Of a DNA stretch of 15,074 nt, positions 1 through 6,041 are shown one piece after another. A program made the position numbers and the translations under genes. Every line of letters starts with the position of its first letter. Within the stretch, counting starts at the first letter, position 1. This stretch comes from CAZABS01 sp964483635 (lineage in GTDB: Bacteria; Patescibacteriota; Minisyncoccia; Moranbacterales; UBA1568): NCBI GenBank assembly GCA_964483635.1, contig CAZABS010000021.1:1-15074 (forward strand), written 5' to 3'. The notes below the pieces were generated by a model that searched no databases, was not told the origin of the DNA, and worked only from the letters and a program-made list of their open reading frames with translations.

Positions 1-81
1 GCCGCGCTTAACATCTTGGCGCGGAAGAACCCGTTCCTGTATATGGAGCAGCAATACGATCTTGAAGAGCGGGATCAGTAG
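1..81 (+). CDS. C-terminal end of an unidentified protein (partial)
   Basis: The first frame is open from the window edge to a TAG at 79-81 and encodes 26 residues ending in MEQQYDLEERDQ. The tail is charged and hydrophilic, with no membrane segment. A rho-independent terminator begins 24 bases after the stop, which supports this being the true end of a gene. Too little is present to name a family. Confidence 0.6.
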   Translation, partial: AALNILARKNPFLYMEQQYDLEERDQ

Positions 82-105
82 CATTTTTTCATCTGTTTCG
101 ATTTG

Positions 106-148
106 CCGGTCGTGGCCCCAAGTGGCTTCGACCGGTTTCATTTTTATT
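106..148 (+). terminator. Intrinsic terminator after the first partial gene
   Basis: CCGGTCG (106-112) pairs perfectly with CGACCGG (129-135). The inner part can add GCC/GGC pairs around a loop of about six bases. A T-rich tract (136-148) follows. It separates the left-edge gene from the RNA transcription unit that starts at about 212. Confidence 0.75.
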
Positions 149-177
149 GAGAATAGTCTGGAGTGGTGAATGAGCAC

Positions 178-205
178 TTGCAGAGAGAAAAAAGAAGATT
201 ATAAT
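178..205 (+). promoter_or_regulatory. Promoter of the structured RNA
   Basis: A TTGCAG -35 (178-183) lies 16 bases upstream of a perfect TATAAT -10 (200-205). This predicts a transcription start near 212, just before the long closing stem of the downstream RNA. No ORF of useful size begins in the next 250 bases, so the promoter appears dedicated to an untranslated RNA. Confidence 0.7.
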
Positions 206-211
206 AAAGAA

Positions 212-391
212 TACAACACTTCAAAGATGGTTTCGTGGAGGGGGATGGGATGACTTAGCGGATACGCAATAGAAATGATCTCGAGAGCGTATGGTCATCC
301 CGGGTCGGTAAATTACCAGATCGTTCGCCGTCGGCGTGCCGACCCCTCGCCACGAGACCATCGATAGCCAGCCCACGACGGGCTGGTTTTT
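212..391 (+). ncRNA. Unassigned structured noncoding RNA
   Basis: A promoter precedes this stretch and a terminator ends it, with no credible ORF inside. Hand folding gives a three-way junction. P1 pairs 226-238 with 350-362: 13 contiguous base pairs, one of them G-U. P2 pairs GGGATGAC (247-254) with GTCATCCC (294-301), then ATACGC (262-267) with GCGTAT (287-292). P3 pairs GGGTCGG (302-308) with CCGACCC (339-345) and contains a small CGCC/GGCG hairpin (326-336). The P2 loop (GATCT, 277-281) is complementary to AGATC (318-322) in the P3 loop, so a kissing contact is possible. The P2 loop also holds the palindrome TCTCGAGA (279-286). I see no hallmarks of RNase P RNA, SRP RNA, tmRNA or common riboswitches. 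6S RNA has a similar size, but a long bubble-bearing hairpin rather than this branched fold. The identity is unknown; the RNA could be a riboregulator or a structural RNA. Confidence 0.72.
366..391 (+). terminator. Intrinsic terminator of the structured RNA
   Basis: CCAGCCC (368-374) and GGGCTGG (380-386) form a perfect GC-rich 7-bp stem with loop ACGAC, followed by five T residues. It sits four bases after the closing stem of the RNA fold and defines the 3' end. Confidence 0.9.
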
Positions 392-404
392 AATTCTTGT
401 GTTC

Positions 405-444
405 TTGACATGGTATAGAAAAGTGACTAGAAATCGTCTATACT
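405..444 (+). promoter_or_regulatory. Promoter region of the cytochrome b5-like gene
   Basis: A perfect TTGACA (405-410) is followed 17 bases later only by a weak TAGAAA (428-433). Two other -10 candidates are present: TGGTATAGA (412-420) and TATACT (439-444), the latter matching the -10 form seen at other genes here. Which is used cannot be settled by eye. All would give a short leader before the ATG at 478. Confidence 0.5.
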
Positions 445-477
445 ATTGAAGCACGTTTATTATTAAAATTCTTGTGT

Positions 478-897
478 ATGAAGTTGCTTGTACTCCTTGG
501 GGTAGTTGCTGTGGGAGTGATTGGGTTTATTTGGTGGAATGGAAGCCCAGAGGCTCCAACTCTTCCAGAGAAAGAAATGCCGCCAGTTGCTACGTCACAG
601 GCAAATATGGCGCCCGTGACGCTGCCTGCTCCAGAAGCTCCGTCAAAACCTATAGGGCAATATACGGTAGCAGACGTCGCCAAGCATACTGACCGCTCAA
701 GTTGCTGGACAATTGTGCGCGGGCAAGTGTTTGATGTTACGGGTGCTATTGACAAACATCCTGGTGGCGCAGATAAAATTCTTGGAATGTGTGGGAAGGA
801 TGCAACGTCTCAGTTTGTAGGGAAACACGGAGGAATGGAAAAGCAGGAAGCAATGCTTACCTCAATGGGTATTGGCACGCTCGTTACCATGCCATAA
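478..897 (+). CDS. Membrane-anchored cytochrome b5-like heme-binding protein
   Basis: The protein has 139 residues. An N-terminal hydrophobic segment (about 2-20, ending IWW) is an uncleaved anchor or signal peptide. A Pro/Ala-rich linker (about 23-58) leads to a cytochrome b5 fold (about 59-137). The family's heme ligands are visible: His94 in HPGG and His117 in KHGG, spaced 23 apart as expected for the fold. Cys76 and Cys105 could form a disulfide, in keeping with an extracytoplasmic location. Its role is probably electron transfer or heme/small-ligand binding at the cell surface; no partner reductase is nearby. I chose the ATG at 478 over a TTG two codons upstream. No clear Shine-Dalgarno is seen. 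The gene has its own promoter and lies just after the structured RNA. The family call is firm; the function is inferred. Confidence 0.87.
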   Translation: MKLLVLLGVVAVGVIGFIWWNGSPEAPTLPEKEMPPVATSQANMAPVTLPAPEAPSKPIGQYTVADVAKHTDRSSCWTIVRGQVFDVTGAIDKHPGGADKILGMCGKDATSQFVGKHGGMEKQEAMLTSMGIGTLVTMP

Positions 898-942
898 CCA
901 TCATGGCTCCTTTGAACAGAATTTTTTCTTCAATTGATTGGA

Positions 943-971
943 TTGACTCGCTCTCAAAACACGAGTAGAAT
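943..971 (+). promoter_or_regulatory. Promoter of the methyltransferase-like gene
   Basis: TTGACT (943-948) and TAGAAT (966-971) are separated by exactly 17 bases, a sound sigma-70-type layout. The predicted start near 978 leaves a leader of about 38 bases that contains the ribosome site GGGGAGG (1001-1007), eight bases before the ATG at 1016. Confidence 0.65.
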
Positions 972-1015
972 AAACTTCCTACATTAACAAGTTTTTCTTT
1001 GGGGAGGGCTTTGTC

Positions 1016-1558
1016 ATGACATGGGAGTTTTTTCAAAACGAGGTTCGTCCACAGGATCTTCTTGATGGTCGCTCTGCGCCACAGAAGGTTCTCAGTTTTG
1101 GATACGATGAGTCCGCAGCATCTCTTGTATTGCCGGCTCTTCTGCTTGGGCACGAAGTGACCATCCTTGGGAGGTATGCTGAGCGACCCTCAACGATGAC
1201 CGATTTGAATACCGTGTGTTACCCGAACGTCGATCTCGAAACGTGGCTTCCCATTGAACAGTACGATGTTGTGCTGGCCTACAATACACTGCAACATCTC
1301 AATCACGACTATGTACTGGAGGTACTCCTATTTTTTTTGGCGTTCCGTCTCAATCCAGGGGGTATTATCGACATTGTGGTGCCCGCTTCTCAGGATTCAC
1401 ACCCGGCGCGCTCTCGGTATGAGCGTACAGAAATTGTCGCGGCACTTGAGCGGTCTCACCTCGAGTTTCTGCGCCAGAGTGTTGTGTGGCGTGTCCACAA
1501 AACTTCTGGAGCAATCGAACAAACACACGTCGTCTGGGTGCGTGCCCAAAAGCCTTAA
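1016..1558 (+). CDS. Class I SAM-methyltransferase-like protein with degenerate motif I
   Basis: The protein has 180 residues, no signal peptide and a cytosolic composition. The overall plan resembles small class I methyltransferases (TehB/UbiE-like). A beta-loop-helix near residues 24-52 corresponds to motif I. It is followed by YDVVLAYNTLQHL (about 83-95), the usual post-motif strand, and RLNPGG (about 110-115), the typical turn before strand 5. Motif I is unusual: where the family has a D-x-G-x-G-x-G pattern, this protein has VLSFGYDESAA. That lacks the acidic residue and most glycines, so SAM binding may be altered or lost. A strong Shine-Dalgarno (1001-1007) supports the start. It is a single-gene unit with its own promoter and terminator. 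Substrate unknown. Confidence 0.7.
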   Translation: MTWEFFQNEVRPQDLLDGRSAPQKVLSFGYDESAASLVLPALLLGHEVTILGRYAERPSTMTDLNTVCYPNVDLETWLPIEQYDVVLAYNTLQHLNHDYVLEVLLFFLAFRLNPGGIIDIVVPASQDSHPARSRYERTEIVAALERSHLEFLRQSVVWRVHKTSGAIEQTHVVWVRAQKP

Positions 1559-1597
1559 TAACCAATACACCACCCGTAATATTTCTCGCACATCTTG

Positions 1598-1629
1598 AAG
1601 GTCTGGGATTCCCGGACCTTTTTTCTTTT
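1598..1629 (+). terminator. Intrinsic terminator after the methyltransferase-like gene
   Basis: AGGTCTGGG (1599-1607) pairs with CCCGGACCT (1611-1619), including one G-T wobble, around the loop ATT. A run of T residues broken by one C follows. Confidence 0.88.
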
Positions 1630-1644
1630 CAGGGCGAGACGCGG

Positions 1645-1650
1645 TATACT
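1645..1650 (+). promoter_or_regulatory. Candidate -10 element of the SIMPL-domain gene
   Basis: TATACT lies 27 bases before the ATG at 1678, so a start near 1657 gives a leader of about 20 bases. The matching -35 position falls in the T-tract of the preceding terminator and is poor. The same TATACT form occurs before several other genes in the window. Confidence 0.5.
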
Positions 1651-1677
1651 AGATGGGTAATTTTTGTCACTCCAACT

Positions 1678-2445
1678 ATGTCTGATCAACAGATAAAACT
1701 AGTGCATGTGGGAGCCTTGGCTCTATTGGCTGTGGCTGCTCTCGGGTATGTCTTTCAGTATGCCCGATCAGTAGAACGAACTTTTCCATCGAAGACATTT
1801 TCTGTCGAAGGAACTGCGGACGTAGAAACCACTCCTGATGTTGCGACATTTTCAGTGAGCGTTATTACCGAGGGGAACACTGATGTTGCAAGTCTTCAAA
1901 GTCAGAATGCAGAAAAGATGAAAGCAGTCAGTCAATTTATGAAAGATACTGGTGTAAAAGAAAAAGATCTCAAAACGCGCGATTACACGATCACACCAAG
2001 ATACAATAATCCTGTGTGCCAGCGAGGTGTTTGTCCGCCAGCGACCATTGTAGGCTACACGATGAGTCAATCACTCGAAGTGAAGGTGCGTGACATTGCT
2101 GTGGTGGGGGATTTACTTGCGGGAGCGGTGGCGGCCGGAGGAAACAGTGTTTCGGAAATCAAATTTGTTTTGGATGACGACACGGATGCCAAGAATGATG
2201 CCCGTGAAAAAGCGATCAAGAAAGCTCAGGAAAAAGCCAAGGCAATTGCTCTTGCCGGCGGATTCCGACTCGGGAACATTATTTCACTCTACGAAACGAA
2301 TAATGACCTACTTCCCTACGGTGGTATGGGCGGAGGAGCCGAAATGAGTGGTCTCAAAGCCGTTGCAAATGTTGCTCCTGCACTTGAGCCGGGCGTGACG
2401 ACTTCGACGGTCACGATGAATATCACCTATGAAATCGTGAATTAA
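1678..2445 (+). CDS. Anchored SIMPL-domain (DUF541/YggE-like) protein
   Basis: The protein has 255 residues from the ATG at 1678. The frame is open further upstream, but that extension runs through the preceding terminator and promoter, so I reject it. A membrane anchor (about 8-27) is followed by the SIMPL domain, from FSVEGTADVETTPDVATFSV to the C-terminal strand MNITYEIV. The conserved central part is visible: a TRDYTITPRY strand, GYTMSQSLEVKVRD, and a long charged helix of DAREKAIKKAQEKA type. A Cys pair (VCQRGVC) in the loop before GYTMSQ could form a disulfide outside the cell. SIMPL proteins are envelope-located and linked in other bacteria to stress resistance; the molecular role is not settled. 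It is a single-gene unit, with a terminator on each side. Confidence 0.92.
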   Translation: MSDQQIKLVHVGALALLAVAALGYVFQYARSVERTFPSKTFSVEGTADVETTPDVATFSVSVITEGNTDVASLQSQNAEKMKAVSQFMKDTGVKEKDLKTRDYTITPRYNNPVCQRGVCPPATIVGYTMSQSLEVKVRDIAVVGDLLAGAVAAGGNSVSEIKFVLDDDTDAKNDAREKAIKKAQEKAKAIALAGGFRLGNIISLYETNNDLLPYGGMGGGAEMSGLKAVANVAPALEPGVTTSTVTMNITYEIVN

Positions 2446-2470
2446 TCGAGGTTTCAACAAAGAACAAAGG

Positions 2471-2495
2471 CCAGTCTTTCTCAGACTGGTTTTTT
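2471..2495 (+). terminator. Intrinsic terminator after the SIMPL-domain gene
   Basis: CCAGTCT (2471-2477) and AGACTGG (2483-2489) form a perfect 7-bp stem with loop TTCTC, followed by six T residues. Confidence 0.92.
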
Positions 2496-2507
2496 GTTTG
2501 AGCTTGC

Positions 2508-2535
2508 TTGACGTCTTTTGAGAGAGTTGTATACT
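2508..2535 (+). promoter_or_regulatory. Promoter of the lexA-like gene
   Basis: TTGACG (2508-2513) and TATACT (2530-2535) are separated by 16 bases. The predicted start near 2542 leaves a leader of about 25 bases before the ATG at 2567. The -10 overlaps an imperfect dyad that may be the repressor's own operator. Confidence 0.75.
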
Positions 2536-2545
2536 TTAGAGTGTA
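2530..2545 (+). promoter_or_regulatory. Possible LexA operator overlapping the -10
   Basis: The 16-base stretch TATACTTTAGAGTGTA matches its own reverse complement at 12 of 16 positions. The core ACTnTAnAGT is symmetric. It covers the -10 and the start site, the expected position for autorepression by LexA. The site is not proven: part of the symmetry comes from the -10 itself, and no second copy of the full dyad was seen in this window. Confidence 0.4.
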
Positions 2546-2566
2546 AGTTAAGTAAACAATAAAGTT

Positions 2567-3217
2567 ATGGAAATTCTTACTCAAAAACAGAAAATAGTGC
2601 TTCAAGCCATCAAACAATTTTTCACCGAACATGGGGAGATGCCGACCGTACGCGAGATTAAAACAGAGAGTAGTAAGCTCGGGCTTCGACTCAAAAGCCT
2701 CAGGAGCTTCTTTCTCTACTTAAACGCGCTTGAGGCCAAGGGATATATTGAGCGGACGAGCGAAGATCGGGGTATACTCCTCAAAGGTATCAATGCAGAT
2801 AGTTTTGTGGAGATCCCGGTCTTTGGAGCAGCCAGTGCTGGTGCAGCCGCGATGTTTGCCGAACAGTATGTGGAAGGATATCTTCGGGTTTCCAAAAACA
2901 TCGTGAAGACCAGGAATGTATTTGCGGTACAAGTCTCTGGAACATCAATGAATAAAGCACGCGTGAACGGGAAAACGATTGAAAATGGCGATTTTGTCCT
3001 TGTGGATGCAGATACGAAAGAATTTCGAAATGGAGATAAAGTTCTGGTGGTGATTGATGGATTGGCAACCGTGAAAACCTATCGTTCTGTTGATGGGAAA
3101 ACCATAGCCTTGCTTCCTGAGTCTCGAGAGAGCAAACATAAGCCTATTTTCCTTACCCCTGAGGATAATTTTGTCATCAACGGGAAAGTGATCAACGTGC
3201 TCAAAATGCCGAAATAG
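2567..3217 (+). CDS. lexA: LexA-like self-cleaving repressor (S24 peptidase)
   Basis: The protein has 216 residues, a typical LexA length. The N-terminal winged-helix part (about 1-72) starts TQKQKIVLQAIKQFF, like the LexA DNA-binding domain. The C-terminal S24 peptidase has all the parts needed for self-cleavage: an Ala91-Gly92 scissile pair in FGAASAG, Ser127 in SGTSM, and Lys170 in ATVK. Compared with E. coli LexA, about five extra residues lie between the catalytic Ser and the following GD turn (ARVNGKTIENGD). The expected job is repression of DNA-damage (SOS) genes, relieved by RecA-stimulated cleavage. No other SOS gene adjoins it, and the regulon cannot be inferred from this window. 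It has its own promoter with an overlapping dyad. The ATG at 2567 lacks a strong Shine-Dalgarno. Confidence 0.9.
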   Translation: MEILTQKQKIVLQAIKQFFTEHGEMPTVREIKTESSKLGLRLKSLRSFFLYLNALEAKGYIERTSEDRGILLKGINADSFVEIPVFGAASAGAAAMFAEQYVEGYLRVSKNIVKTRNVFAVQVSGTSMNKARVNGKTIENGDFVLVDADTKEFRNGDKVLVVIDGLATVKTYRSVDGKTIALLPESRESKHKPIFLTPEDNFVINGKVINVLKMPK

Positions 3218-3273
3218 AGATCTCTTTTGGGATACAACGTCTTCGTGAATCATCCCCGTGGCTGGATTTTGTT

Positions 3274-3282
3274 TGATATAAT
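3274..3282 (+). promoter_or_regulatory. Extended -10 promoter of the sigma/exporter operon, possibly leaderless
   Basis: TGATATAAT is a perfect extended -10 (TGn plus TATAAT at 3277-3282). The ATG at 3289 begins only seven bases after the -10, about where transcription should start, so the mRNA may have no 5' leader. I see no good -35 and no Shine-Dalgarno before the ATG. Confidence 0.6.
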
Positions 3283-3288
3283 GGGAAC

Positions 3289-4674
3289 ATGCAGAAACTG
3301 AGACATCTCTACCAGAAGAGGCAATTTTTGAGGCGGCTCTTTCGCTTACATTTCGTTCTCTCGGTACTGTTTCTTTCTACCTACGTGGCAGCGGCACTTT
3401 TTGATCCTGGATTTTTCTCGTATGATCTCCGGCAGAAATTTCGAGCGTTAGCCGATGAAACGATTACGATTACCGCGACCGTACTCGGACCACCAGTTCA
3501 GCCAGTGGTAACCGGAGTGGCAGTCTGTAATCCCTCAACGGGGACACTTTCGATTGATCTCAATTGGGCGGATGATGTGAATACGGAAACATGGGATATC
3601 GACCGGGATGGATTGCCGCTCGTGAGTGGACTCAGCGCTTCTCAGTACACTGATGCGGTGGTTTCGGTTGGGATGACGTATTCCTATGAGGTGACAGCTC
3701 ATGGACCAATGGGGCCAGGTTTTTCGACATCACCGCCTCTTTCAGTGACAACCCCAGCACAATGTGTGATTTCGTTGGCTCTTCCAACGGTTCAAATCGT
3801 TTCGTTTGATGGTCGCGGGATTGGTCAGTATGATGGGACTCCGAGCACCTCCACTCGTCGGCCAATTTTTACGGGTACAACGAATATTCCGAATGCGCTT
3901 ATCGCTCTTTCGGTGGGAGCAAATCCAAACTTTCTTGCGGCGCTAACGGCAAATTCGAATGGCTACTGGATGTGGCAGCCACCGACAGGTTTTTCAACGG
4001 GGAATCATCTTTTCACGGTCACGGCAACTGATCCGAGCGATGTGAGTCGAACGATCTCCGCAACCCTTCGTTTTGTGATTAAGCAAAAGAAAGATACTGC
4101 AGGAGGTGGCGGCGGTGGAACTCAAATGATACCGGAAACGCCCGTGAGTATTTCAAAGCTCCCGCTTGATTTTTCGCTTCAGGTTACCAATGCTGATGCG
4201 ACTACGTTTCAAGGAGGTGCCGTGCAGTTTCTCGTTCGAATTAAGGACGTCGCGCCTACGTATCGAGGAAATGAAGAGCGCCTCCAGGTGGCTTTACTTG
4301 AAGCGGGTGGAAAAACAGTGGGCTCTCTCCTGTTGCCGCTGACTCTTGTGCCAGATGGTGAGATAGCTGGAAGTCTCGACGTTCCACTCTATCTTGTTCC
4401 GGGAACTTATACACTGGAAGGACAGATTTTGCTTGGACAGACCTACGTGAGTCGTACGGCCGATGTAACTGTTCGAGTGTTCCCTTTTCTCGATTTGGGT
4501 GCCGGCGTGATAGTGACCTATGCGGAAATTATGCGGTTTATTGGGTGGATTAGCTTTTTTCTCCTCTTCTTCCTCTTGTTTTGGCTTTTTCTGTATCTCC
4601 GTGAATACTGGCTGTATCTTCAAGGTGATGGTACCGTGGATGAGCGGGATTTCAAACGGTTTGGATATTTTTAG
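3289..4674 (+). CDS. Large membrane-anchored protein with FN3/Ig-like beta domains
   Basis: The protein has 461 residues. A basic N-terminus (KRQFLRRLFR) and hydrophobic stretch (about 21-38) form an anchor or signal. Three beta-rich extracytoplasmic segments follow: an FN3-like module (about 72-155), a bacterial Ig-like module (about 166-264, including GYWMWQPPTGFSTGNH), and, after a six-Gly linker (272-277), a third beta domain (about 285-397). A second, strongly hydrophobic membrane helix (about 417-437) precedes a short charged cytosolic tail. This two-anchor topology exposes a large sensor-like or adhesive ectodomain. It heads a run of genes including a sigma factor and an exporter, so it could be the envelope sensor or a structural partner of that system; this is inference from position. 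I cannot assign a named family to the whole protein. Confidence 0.8.
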   Translation: MQKLRHLYQKRQFLRRLFRLHFVLSVLFLSTYVAAALFDPGFFSYDLRQKFRALADETITITATVLGPPVQPVVTGVAVCNPSTGTLSIDLNWADDVNTETWDIDRDGLPLVSGLSASQYTDAVVSVGMTYSYEVTAHGPMGPGFSTSPPLSVTTPAQCVISLALPTVQIVSFDGRGIGQYDGTPSTSTRRPIFTGTTNIPNALIALSVGANPNFLAALTANSNGYWMWQPPTGFSTGNHLFTVTATDPSDVSRTISATLRFVIKQKKDTAGGGGGGTQMIPETPVSISKLPLDFSLQVTNADATTFQGGAVQFLVRIKDVAPTYRGNEERLQVALLEAGGKTVGSLLLPLTLVPDGEIAGSLDVPLYLVPGTYTLEGQILLGQTYVSRTADVTVRVFPFLDLGAGVIVTYAEIMRFIGWISFFLLFFLLFWLFLYLREYWLYLQGDGTVDERDFKRFGYF

Positions 4675-4688
4675 AAAGGAGGAAAGAT

Positions 4689-5003
4689 ATGGAAGCAAAA
4701 TTTTTATTTTTTGTGCTTGATACCGTCACGATTACGACACTTCTTCTCGTATTGCTCTTTGCGGTGGGAGTGGTATGGCGTGTTGAAAAGAAGATGGATA
4801 TCGCATATAAGTGCTTTGTGGGTGCGGTCATCTGCTTGGCGGGAAGTGAGATCTGGGCACTCTCGGCGTCGGAGGATATGTTGTCCTTTATCCTTGGGAA
4901 GGTGCTCCGTCTTTTGGGAGCAGTACTTTTTTTGGCCTCGATTCTCCTCATGCGTTCGATTGTACGAGTGCTCGATCATGAAAAACCAGGGAATTCAGAG
5001 TGA
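4689..5003 (+). CDS. Small integral membrane protein, unknown function
   Basis: The protein has 104 residues and three predicted hydrophobic helices (about 6-29, 40-57 and 67-88), with a charged RVEKK loop between the first two and a hydrophilic tail. The strongest Shine-Dalgarno in the window (AAAGGAGG, 4675-4682) sits six bases before the ATG and overlaps the end of the previous gene, so this is a translated gene. It begins 14 bases after the Ig-like protein and ends one base before the sigma factor start. That spacing points to co-expression and possibly a complex with one of them. No family recognised. Confidence 0.8.
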   Translation: MEAKFLFFVLDTVTITTLLLVLLFAVGVVWRVEKKMDIAYKCFVGAVICLAGSEIWALSASEDMLSFILGKVLRLLGAVLFLASILLMRSIVRVLDHEKPGNSE

Positions 5004-5004
5004 T

Positions 5005-5568
5005 ATGTCATTTTTTCCTGAAACAAAAAAGGAAGCGGATTTTGATGAGCTGGTCCATGAATATCTTGGGCCAGTTTTCGGCTTTCTCATGACGCTGGTG
5101 CGTGACCGGGATACTGCCGAAGACTTAGTCCAAGAAACCTTTTTACGAGCATGGAAACATCGAACGACTCTCGATAGTACGGGAAATATAAAGTCTTGGT
5201 TGTTCAAAATAGCCAAGAATGCCGCTCTTGATTATTTTAAAAAAAAGAAAGCCCTTCCTTTTTCCCTATTTGAAACACCAGAAGGGGGAAATGTCCTGGA
5301 TCAGATTCCGGATGAGGCATTACTTCCAGACGAATTGGTTATGAAGTTAGAGGATCGAGTATTGTTTGATGGAGTACTCGGAGGTCTTTCTTTGCGTTCT
5401 CAAGGAATACTCCAGTTGGTGTATCGAGAAGAGTTATCTCTTCATGAGATAGCGACACTCTTTGATGTCTCATACAACACGGTAAAAAGTCAGCATCGGC
5501 GAGCTCTCCAAGAGCTCCACAAAGCGGCTCAGGGGTTCTCTGCACCGAAAAAACCACCTCACTCGTAG
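5005..5568 (+). CDS. ECF-type RNA polymerase sigma factor
   Basis: The protein has 187 residues from the ATG at 5005. Region 2 (about 15-82) includes RDTAEDLVQETFLRAWKH, the core-binding and -10-recognition helix pattern, and KSWLFKIAKNAALDYFKKKK. Region 4 (about 118-173) includes LSLHEIATLFDVSYNTVKSQ, a helix-turn-helix for -35 recognition. There is no region 1 or 3, as expected for ECF sigmas. The start overlaps the previous stop (TGATATG). An in-frame ATG at 4978 would add nine residues and overlap the upstream gene; neither has a strong ribosome site, and I prefer 5005 for the homology start. The next gene, 17 bases downstream, is a likely anti-sigma factor. Targets cannot be read from sequence but may include this operon. 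Confidence 0.93.
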   Translation: MSFFPETKKEADFDELVHEYLGPVFGFLMTLVRDRDTAEDLVQETFLRAWKHRTTLDSTGNIKSWLFKIAKNAALDYFKKKKALPFSLFETPEGGNVLDQIPDEALLPDELVMKLEDRVLFDGVLGGLSLRSQGILQLVYREELSLHEIATLFDVSYNTVKSQHRRALQELHKAAQGFSAPKKPPHS

Positions 5569-5585
5569 TACTTATAGATCTCCAT

Positions 5586-6002
5586 ATGAACAAGCAACTC
5601 CAATATCTGTATCAGCGGTCGAATGTTTCTCCCTCTCCTTCACTCGAAAATCGGGTGCTTTTGGCGGTTGAGCAAGAAAGACAGAAGCAAGACTTCCGGA
5701 ATCGAATCCTAGTGAGTTTTGGGTTGAGTGCCTCAGTGCTCACACTGATCCCAGCGGCGTGGGTATACGGAGGACAGTTCTTTGGGTCTGATTTTTGGAG
5801 CATGTTTACGCTACTCTTTTCAGATATCCAAGTCGTTTGGGAATATAGTAGTGATTTCTTTCTCTCGCTTTTGGAGATGTTTCCAATTGAGGCTGCGGCT
5901 CTGCTCTTCATACCAACATTTGCATTCCTCCTGTTTTTACGGATGTACGTTTCTCTCGAAGATCAGTGGGAAAAAAAATCAGTCGGAGCGCATTCCTGGT
6001 AA
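5586..6002 (+). CDS. Putative membrane anti-sigma factor
   Basis: The protein has 138 residues. A short cytosolic N-terminus (about 1-40), with helix-forming ENRVLLAVEQERQKQ, is followed by a membrane segment (about 41-62), a loop rich in aromatic residues, a second membrane segment (about 102-122) and a charged tail. I see no zinc-binding H-x3-C-x2-C motif of classical ZAS anti-sigmas. The anti-sigma call rests on position (directly after the ECF gene) and on the plan of a small cytosolic head plus membrane helices. It could instead be an unrelated membrane subunit of the exporter operon. The start has only a weak ribosome site. Confidence 0.6.
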   Translation: MNKQLQYLYQRSNVSPSPSLENRVLLAVEQERQKQDFRNRILVSFGLSASVLTLIPAAWVYGGQFFGSDFWSMFTLLFSDIQVVWEYSSDFFLSLLEMFPIEAAALLFIPTFAFLLFLRMYVSLEDQWEKKSVGAHSW

Positions 6003-6041
6003 GTCACGTATCGGACATCTTAATTTTTTTACAACAGCAGT

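Noticed and set aside
885..935. Possible terminator after the cytochrome b5-like gene
   Set aside because: A 5-bp GCCAT/ATGGC hairpin exists, but the T-run is about 16 bases away, too far for a convincing intrinsic terminator.
884..1153. Open frame on the minus strand across the 898-1015 gap and the methyltransferase-like gene start
   Set aside because: It overlaps a gene with a good promoter and ribosome site, and its translation shows no recognisable domain.
1486..1677. Upstream extension of the SIMPL-domain frame
   Set aside because: It crosses the previous gene's end, a strong terminator and a -10 element; the protein's membrane anchor begins naturally after the ATG at 1678.
4978..5004. 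Earlier ATG for the ECF sigma factor
   Set aside because: It would overlap the upstream gene by 26 bases, has no ribosome site and adds residues outside the sigma domain. It remains possible.
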